A DNA stretch of 47,564 nucleotides from assembly GCA_902806325.1 (NCBI GenBank), contig CADCWE010000271.1, positions 1-47,564 on the forward strand, given 5' to 3'. Positions within the stretch are counted from its first letter, which is position 1. The number at the start of each line of letters is the position of its first letter. Source of the DNA: an uncultured Thermomicrobiales bacterium. GTDB taxonomy: Bacteria > Chloroflexota > Chloroflexia > Thermomicrobiales > UBA6265. The translations under genes were made by a program, and so were the position numbers. The notes below the pieces were generated by a model, which was given only the letters and a program-made list of their open reading frames with translations, searched no databases and was not told where the DNA came from. Shown one piece after another: positions 17,333 through 25,668 of the stretch.

Positions 17333-18520
17333 GTGAAGCGGACGATGGGACGCAGCGGACCGTTGATCGCCTTGGCGAGCGGGCTCGTGGTGCTGTGCGT
17401 GGTCACCGTGATCGGGCTTGCCGCGATTGGCAGCGGAATCTTCGACGCGCCGGGCGACACGCCGGTTGCCCGCGCGACCCGGGTCTCCGGCCTAGCGACC
17501 GTGCGACGCGACGTGGCGCCACAGTCCGGAACCCCCGAGCGGAACGCGCCCGTGCCAGGGGCGACGGTGCCGTTGGACGGCGGCGACGCGGCGTCCGTGG
17601 TCTCCGCCGTCGGTCCGGCGGTGGTGACCGTGATCGACCTCCAACGGGCTGGTTTGCAAGGGGACGGGGTTTCGGCGCTCGGACGCGGGACGGGTTTCGT
17701 GATCGACGACCGGGGGCATATCCTGACCAGCAGCCAGGTTGCCGTGGGCGGCGACGAGTTCCGGGTTCTCTTCGCCGACGGCGAGGCCCGCCCCGCGGTT
17801 CTCGTGGGCGCGGACCCGGTCAGCGACCTGGCGGTGGTGCGGGTGCGGGGCGGGGTGCCGGCCGTCGCGCCGCTGGGCGATTCGGACCGCGTGGCGACGG
17901 GACAAGCGGTGCTGGCGATCGGCTCGCCGCTCGGCACCTTCAGCAACTCGGTGACGCGGGGAATCGTCAGCGCCCTCGGGCGGACAATCGAAGAATCGGG
18001 CGTTCGTCCCGAGCGGGCCGGCTTGATCCAGCACGACGCGGCGATCAACGAAGGCAACGCGGGCGGACCGCTTCTGGACCTGGCGGGCCAGGTGATCGGC
18101 GTCAATACCCTCGGCTTGTCTACCGCCGGGGCCGGCGATCCGGTGCAGGGAATCTTCTTTGCGATCCCGGTCAACACGGCGCGGACCATCGCCGAGAGAT
18201 TGATCGCCGACGGCGCGGTGGTGTACCCCTCTCTTGGCATTGATTACCAGCCGGTGACCGCCCAAATCGCGTCCAAGCACGGCCTGCCGGTCAGCGACGG
18301 GGTGTTCGTGGTTTCGGTGCGAGCGGACGGTCCGGCAAGCCAGGCGGGTATTCGGCGTGGCGACATCGTGGTCGAGATCGGTGGCCAGGCGATCGACGCG
18401 ACGCACGCCTTTAGCCAAGTGCTGCTCACCCACCGTCCCGGAGAACGGGTCAAAACCGCCGTCCGGCGGGGGGCCGAGGAGTTCGAGGTCGAGGTGGTGT
18501 TGGGGGAGCGGGCGGGGTAG
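17333..18520 (+). CDS. HtrA/DegP-like PDZ protein with lost catalytic residues (pseudoprotease)
   Basis: The 395-residue protein has the HtrA layout: an N-terminal membrane anchor (about 11-33), a linker, a trypsin-like domain (about 87-290) and a PDZ domain (about 304-390). Landmarks are clear: GRGTGFVIDDRGHILT, DPVSDLAVVRV, AIGSPLGTFSNSVTRGIVSA and AGIRRGDIVVEIGGQ. However the catalytic His of the usual TNxHV is Gln135 (TSSQV), and the Ser of GNSGGPL is Ala243 (GNAGGPL). Only Asp165 is kept. It should therefore bind but not cleave peptides. The start is uncertain: GTG 17333 has AAGG 5-7 bases upstream, and ATG 17345 is the alternative. The gene converges on the SIMPL gene, separated by a strong hairpin. 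Confidence 0.88.
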   Translation: MKRTMGRSGPLIALASGLVVLCVVTVIGLAAIGSGIFDAPGDTPVARATRVSGLATVRRDVAPQSGTPERNAPVPGATVPLDGGDAASVVSAVGPAVVTVIDLQRAGLQGDGVSALGRGTGFVIDDRGHILTSSQVAVGGDEFRVLFADGEARPAVLVGADPVSDLAVVRVRGGVPAVAPLGDSDRVATGQAVLAIGSPLGTFSNSVTRGIVSALGRTIEESGVRPERAGLIQHDAAINEGNAGGPLLDLAGQVIGVNTLGLSTAGAGDPVQGIFFAIPVNTARTIAERLIADGAVVYPSLGIDYQPVTAQIASKHGLPVSDGVFVVSVRADGPASQAGIRRGDIVVEIGGQAIDATHAFSQVLLTHRPGERVKTAVRRGAEEFEVEVVLGERAG

Positions 18521-18624
18521 GGACGAATAACCGCGCCGGCGCTGGTAGACCCTCGGCCCCCCCCCTTGTTTGTGAGATCGGCGGAGCCACCGGGTTGCGA
18601 CCGCGGGACTCGCGGTAACGAAAG

Positions 18625-18650
18625 CCCCTCCCCCGAAGTCGGGGGAGGGG
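18625..18650. terminator. Perfect 11-bp stem hairpin between convergent genes
   Basis: CCCCTCCCCCG at 18625-18635 pairs perfectly with CGGGGGAGGGG at 18640-18650 across a 4-base loop (AAGT). It lies between the stop of the HtrA-like gene (plus) and that of the SIMPL gene (minus). This is the expected place for a bidirectional terminator, although there is no T run on either side. Confidence 0.6.
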
Positions 18651-18697
18651 TTGGGACGTGGGCCATTATCCCCAGGCGCGATCGGTAACACCGCTCG

Positions 18698-19501
18698 TTA
18701 CGACGCTTCCTCCAGCTCGTAATAGATCTGGACGTCGACGGTGACCTCGGAGCTGCCGGACTGGATCGGCACCGGGGCGGCGGCGGCCATATCGGCGGCG
18801 CCGCGGCTCTCGGCGAACTCGAGCGGCATTGGGGGCGGGGCGTAGGTCTCGCTGATCGAGACGATGCGTTTGATTCGCATCCCGGCGGCGGTCGCCAGTT
18901 CCTCCGCCTTGCGGCGGGCGTCGGCGACGGCCGCCTGGCGGGCCTGACTCGCCGCCGCGCTCGGGTCATCGACGTAAAAGCTGATGCCAAAGATGTTGTT
19001 GGCGCCGGCGGTGACAACCGCGTCCAGGAGTTCGCCAAGGGTGTCCTCGGCCCGGATCACGACGGTGACCTGGTTGGAAACCTGGTAGCCGGTGATCCGC
19101 TGCGGGTACCCGTTGTCGTCGTACTGGTAGAGGATGCTCACGCTGTAGTTCGTGGTCTGGATGTCCTTGTCTTCGACGCCGCCCGCCCTGACGGCGGCGA
19201 TGATGGCGGTCATCTGCTCCGTCGCCTGGCGTTGGGCGTCGGCGAGGCGCGGTTGGGTGATCTGGACCCCGACGGTGATCGCGGCGGTGTCCGGCGCCAA
19301 CGTGACGGATCCGTGTCCCGTGATATTGAGGGTGGCCGGGGTTGGACTCGCCACCGGAGTAGCTCCTTGCGGCGCCTGCGCGGCGGCGGGGCCCGACGTT
19401 CCGGACCCGCCGGCCAGCATCGCGAGCAGCAGCGCCACGGGCACCGCGGCCAGGACCGCCCGGATCCAACCTGGGCGAAGCGGTTTCGCAACGTGCACCA
19501 T
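18698..19501 (-). CDS. SIMPL domain (DUF541) secreted protein
   Basis: The 267-residue protein has a signal peptide (basic start, then AVLAAVPVALLLAML, about 14-30) and a Pro/Thr linker. A SIMPL/DUF541 domain runs from about 57 to the end. The domain is recognised by LNITGHGSVTLAPDTAAITVGV, by NYSVSILYQYDDNGYPQRITGYQVSN and by a helix rich in Ala/Arg (ARQAAVADARRKAEELATAAG). The family is periplasmic or surface-exposed and includes BP26 and YggE; its role is unclear but linked to oxidative or envelope stress. The start is firm, with AGGAGG 8 bases before ATG 19501. The anti-sigma gene ends 50 bases upstream on the same strand, so the SIMPL gene is probably the last cistron of the sigma factor operon. 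Confidence 0.9.
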   Translation of the reverse strand: MVHVAKPLRPGWIRAVLAAVPVALLLAMLAGGSGTSGPAAAQAPQGATPVASPTPATLNITGHGSVTLAPDTAAITVGVQITQPRLADAQRQATEQMTAIIAAVRAGGVEDKDIQTTNYSVSILYQYDDNGYPQRITGYQVSNQVTVVIRAEDTLGELLDAVVTAGANNIFGISFYVDDPSAAASQARQAAVADARRKAEELATAAGMRIKRIVSISETYAPPPMPLEFAESRGAADMAAAAPVPIQSGSSEVTVDVQIYYELEEAS

Positions 19502-19551
19502 CGATCGATCCTCCTGTCTCGAACCACCAGCGCCGCACGGCGCCGGTTCCC

Positions 19552-20574
19552 CTATGCGATGTCTCGCCGCATTCGGCCAAGTCGCACCACCACCACGACC
19601 AACCCCACCAGCAGCGCCCCCAAGCCGACCTCCGCGACCCGCCACCACATTCGGCCACCCGTGGTCGTGCCCGAGCGGGCGGACCCATCGCCTTGGCCGG
19701 CTTCGTTCTCCGACGCCGATGCCGACGGCAGGGCGGCCCCGCCACCGGACGGTCGCGGGGCCGGGGTCGTTGCCGAAAGCCCAGCCCGTTCTCCCACCGG
19801 GGCGGGACCGTCGCGGGCCAATTCGTCGTCCGTGTCCGCCGCACCGGCGCCGGCCGCGGCTTGGTCGGGGTCATTGCCCGCCGACGGCGGAGCGGCCAAC
19901 GCCGCGTCGGTGCCGGACGGAGCGTCGGCGGCGCCTTGGGGGAGATCCACCGCGTCTTCGGCGGGGAGGAGGACGGCATCGCCCTCCGCTTCGTTCAACG
20001 CCGTGCTGGCGCTTTCGGTTCCCGGCACCGCCTCGGGAGCGTCGTCGGGGTCGACTGCCTCGATTGCGGCGCCTCCCGACTCGGCGTCACGGGCGGCATC
20101 GTCGCTGGCCGCGTCCCGTCCGGAGTCGAGCGCCTCCTGGCCCGACCGTGGCGGTGCCTCGTCGTCGCGCGTCCAGTAATCCCCAGCGCCAACCACCACG
20201 AGTAGCAGCGCGACCGCGGCCGATGCCGCGCGCAAGGCGGGCAGCACTGGCAGCAGGCGGGCGAAGAAGCCGGGACGGGCCGCCCGGGCGTGCTCGGCGG
20301 ACAGTTGGAACGACCGCCGGGGGCGATACTGCGGGAGGTCGCCAAGCAGGGCCACCGTCGCCCGCAACTCGGCCAACTCCTGGCGGCAATCGACGCAGCC
20401 GGACAGATGGCGCGCGGCGGTGGCGCGGTCCTCCGGGTCCAATCCGTCGTCCAGGTATAGGCTCAGCGTCGCGGTGTCCAGATGCTGGGGCATGGGGTGG
20501 CGACCGGGCCAGGGACGAGCGCCCGGCGGGCCGGTCGACGAGGCGGGTGGATTGACGGGTTCTCGATCGTCCAT
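19552..20574 (-). CDS. Anti-sigma factor with zinc-finger (zf-HC2-like) domain
   Basis: The 340-residue protein has an N-terminal ZAS-type zinc motif HLSGCVDC (HxxxCxxC) preceded by LSLYLDDGLDPEDRATAARH. This is the usual start of the cytosolic domain that holds an ECF sigma factor. One membrane helix follows (about 112-132, AASAAVALLLVVVGAG). An extended Ala/Asp/Glu-rich outer region (about 135-310) has a second hydrophobic helix near the C-terminus (LGALLVGLVVVVVRL) and a short basic tail. The sigma factor gene lies 57 bases upstream, and the SIMPL gene follows after 50 bases. The start is ATG 20574 or GTG 20580, and neither has a strong ribosome site. Two membrane helices would put the acidic middle outside the cell, a possible sensing part. 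Confidence 0.82.
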   Translation of the reverse strand: MDDREPVNPPASSTGPPGARPWPGRHPMPQHLDTATLSLYLDDGLDPEDRATAARHLSGCVDCRQELAELRATVALLGDLPQYRPRRSFQLSAEHARAARPGFFARLLPVLPALRAASAAVALLLVVVGAGDYWTRDDEAPPRSGQEALDSGRDAASDDAARDAESGGAAIEAVDPDDAPEAVPGTESASTALNEAEGDAVLLPAEDAVDLPQGAADAPSGTDAALAAPPSAGNDPDQAAAGAGAADTDDELARDGPAPVGERAGLSATTPAPRPSGGGAALPSASASENEAGQGDGSARSGTTTGGRMWWRVAEVGLGALLVGLVVVVVRLGRMRRDIA

Positions 20575-20631
20575 GATCACCGTGGGGGATTGACGAGCGT
20601 CGTCCGGCTTAACGGTCGGTAGCGCGGCGCG

Positions 20632-21348
20632 TCAATCCGGGCTTTCGTTAAGACGACAAAAGCGCTCGAAGAGTTCCCCGTGCTCGTGGCTGTCGCGCAG
20701 GATCTGGCGCAGGCGTGCCCGGGCGCGGCTCAACCTGGATTTGACGGTGCCGCCGGCGACGCCCATGATCTGGGCCACTTCGTCGTGGCCGTAGCCCTGG
20801 ATATCGGCCAGAATCACGGCCAGGCGTTGATCCTCCGGCAGCGCCGTTAACGCCCGTTCGAGATGGATCGCCAACTCGGTCCGGGCGACGAAGGTTTCGG
20901 GATCATCGGCGATCGCGGACTGGCTCGTCCAGGCTGGTTCGATCTCGAACGGTTCGGCATCCAGTGATCCGGCAGGGCGACGGCCGCGCGCTCGGAGGAG
21001 ATCAAAGGACCGGTTGGTGGCGATCCGGAGTAGCCACGGGCGAACCAACCCGCCGTGAAACGTGCCAATCGCGGTCCAGGCCTTGACAAACGTGTCCTGG
21101 GTTGCGTCCTCGGCGCTGGGCACGTCCCGCAGCAGGCGTAAACAGACGTTGAAGACGGCCCGCTCGTGGCGTGTGACCAGCGTGTTGAAGGACGCCAGTT
21201 CGCCCGACTGGGCCGCGCGGACGAGGCGCTCGTCGTGGAGCGCCTCCTCGGCCCGTTCGCGCGGCCGACCGTCGTCCGTCGTTTGAACGCCCGCCGGACC
21301 GGCAAGCACGGGATTGGCGGCGGGCGAGGCAGAGCGGCGACGGAGCAT
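20632..21348 (-). CDS. ECF-family RNA polymerase sigma factor
   Basis: The 238-residue protein has sigma region 2 (about 44-110), with FNTLVTRHERAVFNVCLRLL, DAEDATQDTFVKAW-type core (here PSAEDATQDTFVKAW) and LRIATNRSFDLLR. A linker leads to region 4 (about 160-220), with LPEDQRLAVILADIQGYGHDEVAQIMGVAGGTVKSRLSRARARL, broken here only for naming. The helix-turn-helix is GYGHDEVAQIMGVAGGTVKS. The order sigma, zinc anti-sigma, SIMPL on one strand suggests an envelope-stress regulon with autoregulation. It directs RNA polymerase to target promoters; these are unknown. The first 35 residues are poorly conserved and the true start could be a little downstream. Confidence 0.92.
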   Translation of the reverse strand: MLRRRSASPAANPVLAGPAGVQTTDDGRPRERAEEALHDERLVRAAQSGELASFNTLVTRHERAVFNVCLRLLRDVPSAEDATQDTFVKAWTAIGTFHGGLVRPWLLRIATNRSFDLLRARGRRPAGSLDAEPFEIEPAWTSQSAIADDPETFVARTELAIHLERALTALPEDQRLAVILADIQGYGHDEVAQIMGVAGGTVKSRLSRARARLRQILRDSHEHGELFERFCRLNESPD

Positions 21349-21363
21349 GCGGACCTCAGCCGG

Positions 21364-21387
21364 CCGAGGGAGCCACCGCGCCCTCGG
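21364..21387 (-). terminator. Short hairpin after the hydroxyacid dehydrogenase gene
   Basis: CCGAGGG at 21364-21370 pairs with CCCTCGG at 21381-21387 around a 10-base loop. It lies 3-26 bases past the dehydrogenase stop and before the sigma factor start, so it may end the upstream transcript. It lacks a U-run, hence low confidence. Confidence 0.3.
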
Positions 21388-21389
21388 GC

Positions 21390-22451
21390 TCAGCGGTCAC
21401 CGGCGGGTACCGCGGCGATCGGCGCCCGCGAGCGACCCAGCACCGATGGGTTAGCGACCACGGCCGGCATCACGCCCCGCAGCACGTCGAGCGCGCCGAC
21501 CAAGGTTTCCCGGCGGACGGTGTCGACCGACCGCTCGGAGTAATAGGCGCTGTGCGGGGTCAGAATCACGGTTGGCAACCGGTAGAGCGGCGATCCGGCG
21601 GGCAGCGGCTCGGGATCGACGACGTCGAGGGCCGCCCCCGCCAGCCGCCCCGATTCGAGCACCGGGACGATAGCGACCAGGTCGACAATCGGCCCACGGG
21701 CGGTGTTGACCAGCACCGCGCCGGCCTTCATCCGCGCCAGCGCCGCCGCGTCGATCAGCCCCCGGGTCTCGGGGGATAAGGGGCAGTGGATGGTGACGAT
21801 GTCGGATCGCGCCAACAGGGCATCCAAGGGCACCGGCTCGACCCCGGCGGCGGCGATCTCCTCCGGCGCCTGGTGCGGATCGGCTGCCAGTACGGTCAGT
21901 CCAAACGGCGCGGCGCGCAACGCGACCGCGCGTCCGATGCGGCCGAATCCGACGATACCCAGCGTCTGTTCCCGTAAGGGGTGCACCGGGCCGCGCAGGA
22001 TGCTCCGCGTTTGCGGACCGTGAGCGGTCCAGGCGCCCGCTCGCAGATCGCGGTCGAGTTCGACCAGGCGGCGGTTGAGAGCGAGAATCGAGGCCAGGGC
22101 GTGGTCGGCGACCTCGGCCGTGCAGTACCCCGGAAAATGGGTGACGACGATCCCTTCCGCGGTCGCGGCGTCGAGGTCGACGTTGTCCAACCCGACGCCG
22201 TAGCGCGCCACCACCTTGCACCTCGGCAGTTGCTGGAGGACGCGGGCGGAGATCGCTTCCCGGGTGCTCACCAGCAGGGCATCGGCGCCAGCGCCGGCGG
22301 CGATCAGCTCGTCCTCGGTCGTGCAGGCGACGCCGCGGAGCGCGACCGCGAGATCAGGGTATTCCGCCACGATCGCGTGTTCGGTCTCCATCCCGGCCGT
22401 CTCGTTGCCGTAGCGATCGGACGTGATCAGGACGGTCAAGCGGTCGGCCAT
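21390..22451 (-). CDS. D-2-hydroxyacid dehydrogenase (NAD-dependent, CtBP-like subgroup)
   Basis: The 353-residue protein has the two-domain formate/glycerate dehydrogenase fold. The dinucleotide motif TLGIVGFGRIG places GxGxxG at 168-173. The catalytic Arg252 lies in NTARGPIVD, Glu281 in DVVDPEPLP and His300 in LTPHSAYYSE. VARYGVGLDNVDLDAATAEG (81-100) is the family's substrate-binding segment. The HSAYYSE end resembles C-terminal-binding-protein-like dehydrogenases more than phosphoglycerate dehydrogenase (SerA), and there is no ACT domain. It should reduce or oxidise a 2-keto/2-hydroxy acid; the substrate is unknown. ATG 22451 has GGAG 6 bases upstream. It precedes the sigma factor on the same strand, with a small hairpin between them. 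Confidence 0.9.
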   Translation of the reverse strand: MADRLTVLITSDRYGNETAGMETEHAIVAEYPDLAVALRGVACTTEDELIAAGAGADALLVSTREAISARVLQQLPRCKVVARYGVGLDNVDLDAATAEGIVVTHFPGYCTAEVADHALASILALNRRLVELDRDLRAGAWTAHGPQTRSILRGPVHPLREQTLGIVGFGRIGRAVALRAAPFGLTVLAADPHQAPEEIAAAGVEPVPLDALLARSDIVTIHCPLSPETRGLIDAAALARMKAGAVLVNTARGPIVDLVAIVPVLESGRLAGAALDVVDPEPLPAGSPLYRLPTVILTPHSAYYSERSVDTVRRETLVGALDVLRGVMPAVVANPSVLGRSRAPIAAVPAGDR

Positions 22452-22858
22452 GGAATCTCCAGCAAGCAACGGCGCGTGCGATCCAAACGGGGGTGATACT
22501 ATCGCACACGAAGGACCGTCATCGGCCGCTCGGGCAGACAAAAACAGTCCCGACGAACCGGACTTCGCCGAAGCTCCCCGTGACCGCGCGCGTTCCCACG
22601 TCAACGCCCCGCAACGGACGTGGTTCGGCGTTCGGTCCCGTCGCGACCCGGAATCGGAGGGGAACCCCGCAGCACCCCGCCGCCCGTTGGATCGTATCCG
22701 GTTGGGGAGCCTCGCCTTCGCTCGGCCCCTCGGGACTGTACGGACAGCATAGTACGTACACCACGGGTTGTCAAGGGGTGAGTGTCCCGATCCGCTGCGT
22801 TGGGCGATCCGAGGCAGCGAAGGGTCGTCCACGGTTCGCCTCGAACGAGGGGATGTCA
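22452..22858. other. 407-bp gap between divergent genes
   Basis: No gene is seen. The gap separates the dehydrogenase (minus) from a lipoprotein gene (plus) and should contain both promoters. An AT-richer spot around 22748-22760 (AGCATAGTACGTACACC) is the likeliest promoter area, but no good -35/-10 pair can be assigned. The frames across it are shadow-like. Confidence 0.35.
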
Positions 22859-23320
22859 ATGGTTGCGGACGCCAAACCGACGCGCCGTTCCTTTGGCTTG
22901 ATCGCGGTCGTCGGCGCTGTTCAATTGTCCGGCTGTAACCTGCTGAGACGAATTGGAGGGGGCGATCCGGCGACCGCCAATCCTCCACCATCCGACGTCG
23001 CGCCGACGGCCCCACCGCCTACCGATGCACCATTGCTGCAGGTCGACCGGGTTGATGTCCGCGTGCTCGAAAGCGATCCGGTTCAAATCCAGGCGGTCGT
23101 GTCCGGATCGCTGCCCGATCCTTGCACCGCGATCGGGGAGATCGTCCAGCAACGAGAGGGCAACGCGATGGTCGTGACCATCACCACCGTCCGCGAGCCC
23201 GACGTGATCTGCGCCCAGGTGATCACTCCGGTCGAGGAAATCGTGGCGTTGGAAGGCGAGTTCCCATCCGGGGAGTACACGGTCGAGATCAACGGCGTGG
23301 TGCGGCCCTTCCGCGTCTGA
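22859..23320 (+). CDS. Small secreted lipoprotein
   Basis: The 153-residue product has an N-terminal basic stretch (TRRSF, also a weak Tat-like pair), a short hydrophobic helix and the lipobox LSGC. Cys27 or so would therefore be lipid-modified. A Pro/Thr/Ala linker follows, and then a compact beta-rich domain of about 95 residues with two Cys (DPCTAIGE and DVICAQV) that may form a disulfide. It ends in SGEYTVEINGVVRPFRV. This resembles other small Chloroflexota lipoproteins of unknown function. The second ATG (22859) is preferred because GAGGGG lies 6 bases before it. The gene converges on the next one with a 17-base gap. Confidence 0.75.
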   Translation: MVADAKPTRRSFGLIAVVGAVQLSGCNLLRRIGGGDPATANPPPSDVAPTAPPPTDAPLLQVDRVDVRVLESDPVQIQAVVSGSLPDPCTAIGEIVQQREGNAMVVTITTVREPDVICAQVITPVEEIVALEGEFPSGEYTVEINGVVRPFRV

Positions 23321-23337
23321 GCGTTCCCCCGTCGGGT

Positions 23338-23592
23338 TCACGATTGTGCGCCGGGCGGTTCTCGGACCACCGCTTTGCGGACCATGCTGGCGAGCGAGAC
23401 CAGCGCCCAAACGCCTTCCAGCAACAAGAATCCCCATTGGTGTTCTTGCCATGCCAGCGCGGCGAGGATCGCCGAGCCGACGAGATTGAGTCCGAGGTAG
23501 ATCCACGAGCGCTGGTCGAGCATCCCGAGTTGCGCCAAAGCGAAACCGGAAAGCACCAGCACCGCACCGACAAGTTGAAGCGTCTGCGCCAT
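23338..23592 (-). CDS. CBU_0592-like small membrane protein
   Basis: The 84-residue protein has three hydrophobic helices: [38 protein letters not shown] and [19 protein letters not shown]. The pattern Q..GA.L.L..F...Q, Y..LN..GS and LLE..W..VSL is that of the CBU_0592 membrane domain family, which is of unknown function. GGAGGGG lies about 5 bases before ATG 23592. It stands between a convergent lipoprotein gene and a large gene on the same strand whose stop is 82 bases upstream. Confidence 0.8.
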   Translation of the reverse strand: MAQTLQLVGAVLVLSGFALAQLGMLDQRSWIYLGLNLVGSAILAALAWQEHQWGFLLLEGVWALVSLASMVRKAVVREPPGAQS

Positions 23593-23674
23593 CGGACCCC
23601 TCCGTCCAACCGGGTAACCCGCCGTCTATCCGCGTTCAGCTCAACCCCGGCGCCTTGGCCCCCGGCTCGACGCG

Positions 23675-25321
23675 TTATCCGTCGGCGGGGGAAGCCGAGC
23701 ACCCCAATCCGTGTTCGGGAGCGGCGTTCGCCCGGAAGGCCGCGTAGGATGGGTGGACGACGAGGCGGGCGGCGCCGATGGCGATCTCGCGTTCGGGAAG
23801 TTCGGCGAGCGGGCGAACGAGCGGGACATCGTTCGTGAGACGGCTGAAGAGCGAGGCGAGGGGGTTGGCGTCGGTGGCGCCGAACGGCTCCCCGTCGACC
23901 AGGCGGAGGAGTTGGGGCCATGTTCCCCAGGCGGCGCGTCGGTCCGGCTCAGGGCCGTCGCTGAAGTGGGCGAGGTAGCGGCCGAGGACGAAGGGAACGA
24001 CCTTTTGCACCCGAAAGGTCTTGGCGGTCCGGGCATCGACCCGGCCGAGGAGCGCGTCGGCGCCATGCCGTTTTATCCACTCGAGCACGCCGGAGACCTG
24101 GCGGTTGGCGTAGAGGACGTTGTCCCGCTGGCGCGCCAACTCGGCGGTCGACCGGGCGAATGGGTCCTGCGACTTGAGCTCGAAGACGCCGAGGGTGCCG
24201 GTCTTCCGATCGAAGACGACGGCGTCGATGTCGGTGCGCACGTCGCCACCGGCTCGCCGGAGTTCGATCCGGCCGGTGCTGGTCGCGAACCGCTTGTGGG
24301 AAAAGAGCGCGTAGAGGTCCCGGCGGAAGACGGCCTCACGGAGGTGGGCGGTGTTGTGGTACGCCTCGCCGCCGCGCCGCTTGAGTTCGCGGGTCAGGAA
24401 CAGCAGCGGCTCGGACGTCAGCCCGTGGACCGACCAGACGATCTGGCTTTGGTCAACGCGAACCAGCGGCGCCGCGGCGACGCCGGGCACGGCGGCGTGG
24501 TAGGCCGCGTTCCTCTGGTCGAGCGTGAAGGCGGCCACGGCTCGTCCGACAACCTCCGGATCGGTGGCAAGGGCGGACGCGAGTTCGACGACCAAGGTGC
24601 GCTCGGGTCGTGGCGTCGCCAGGCCCCCGCGATCGCGCTCCTGTAGTGCCCATCCGATGAGACGGGCCAAGACGTCGCGGTAGGTTTGGGCGGTGCCGCC
24701 ACCGATCACGGCTTCGGGCGGATAGCCGAACTGGTAGGCCATCATCTTCAGGTGAACGTTGGCCAACCGATCGTAAACCCCATTTCGCGTAGGATCTCCG
24801 GCCTCCATTGACGAGTGTTCGGCCCACGCATGGCGTAGCTCAAGCTGGTGACGCTTGGCAAGCCACGATGCCCACCAGCCGATGTCCTCGCGCTCCCGCC
24901 AGCTCGTCGGCGCCCGCTTCGTCGCGATCCAGGCGTCAAACCTCCCGTGACCGTCCTCTACCAGCCGCAGATAGCCGGTTTCGCCGTGCGCCAACACCAG
25001 TTCAGCCTCTGCCAGCTGACCGCTCTCCCGGAGAAAGCGCTCTCCCCAGCCGTCCAATCCCTCGATGGAGGATGCTGCCGTTGCTGTTGCGCCGACGCCG
25101 GTTGACTCGAAGCAGAGTCGAAGCGCCATGTTGCCACCCAGGTTGGGCAGGTGGCGACCGGTGACCATGTCGAGCGGCGGCACGATCTCGGACGCAGGCG
25201 GCTGCCGGTCCCGGATGCGGAGGAGCGCCAGGATGGCCGCTTGGCGGTTGGCCGGGACGTCCGCGCGAAGGTGGATCTGGCGCCGGTCGATCGCCTGGCG
25301 GAGTCGTTCTTGGGCGTTCAT
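23675..25321 (-). CDS. Large unknown protein with PD-(D/E)XK nuclease-like motif
   Basis: I do not recognise a named family for this 548-residue soluble protein. In its C-terminal third the segment TDIDAVVFDRKTGTLGVFEL followed by KSQ gives Asp366, then Glu381-x-Lys383. This spacing and strand pattern are seen in PD-(D/E)XK (restriction-like) nucleases. The helix before it (HLREAVFRRDLYALF, Glu329) and RQRDNVLYANRQ after it fit that core. The N-terminal 300 residues are helical, with Trp-rich patches (IGWWASWLAKRHQLELRHAW), and may bind a partner or nucleic acid. ATG 25321 (MNAQ) is chosen because CAAGG lies 4-8 bases upstream; ATG 25339 is the alternative. Neighbours give no clue. A DNA repair or defence role is possible but unproven. 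Confidence 0.65.
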   Translation of the reverse strand: MNAQERLRQAIDRRQIHLRADVPANRQAAILALLRIRDRQPPASEIVPPLDMVTGRHLPNLGGNMALRLCFESTGVGATATAASSIEGLDGWGERFLRESGQLAEAELVLAHGETGYLRLVEDGHGRFDAWIATKRAPTSWREREDIGWWASWLAKRHQLELRHAWAEHSSMEAGDPTRNGVYDRLANVHLKMMAYQFGYPPEAVIGGGTAQTYRDVLARLIGWALQERDRGGLATPRPERTLVVELASALATDPEVVGRAVAAFTLDQRNAAYHAAVPGVAAAPLVRVDQSQIVWSVHGLTSEPLLFLTRELKRRGGEAYHNTAHLREAVFRRDLYALFSHKRFATSTGRIELRRAGGDVRTDIDAVVFDRKTGTLGVFELKSQDPFARSTAELARQRDNVLYANRQVSGVLEWIKRHGADALLGRVDARTAKTFRVQKVVPFVLGRYLAHFSDGPEPDRRAAWGTWPQLLRLVDGEPFGATDANPLASLFSRLTNDVPLVRPLAELPEREIAIGAARLVVHPSYAAFRANAAPEHGLGCSASPADG

Positions 25322-25668
25322 TCGCCTTGCTAGATCCATGGCCGAGCAGCGGCGGATGTGGTTCGATACGGCGTGTGGGATGCTCGGCACGGTGCCACAC
25401 GGTCTACGCGATTGTACCGTGCTGGTCGGCCCGAATCGCATGGACTCCGAACGGTGCCGGCCGGCTCGGCGACCGTAACGGCACTGGAGATTCGCTCGTC
25501 TCCAAACGGGTTGACGGCGACCCGACGGGTTCATCGGTTCGGTATCGGCACGGTCCCGATCGAACACGTACCAACGGGGTCCGGTTGAGGATGAGCAACC
25601 AATGCCCCAACGTTGGCACCGCTCCTGCACCCGGGTAGGCGCGATCAGCGAACGATAGGAGGTCGGCC
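25322..25668. other. 347-bp gap between divergent genes
   Basis: No gene is supported. The right end holds the AGGAGG ribosome site of the gene at 25669. A minus-strand stretch (25490-25600) gives a conceptual reading like those seen over tRNA genes (LILNRTPLVRVRSG), but no cloverleaf with a T-arm could be drawn. Confidence 0.35.

Noticed and set aside
25480-25640. tRNA-like minus-strand sequence containing GTTCGATC
   Set aside because: No acceptor stem or T-arm with proper pairing could be built around it.
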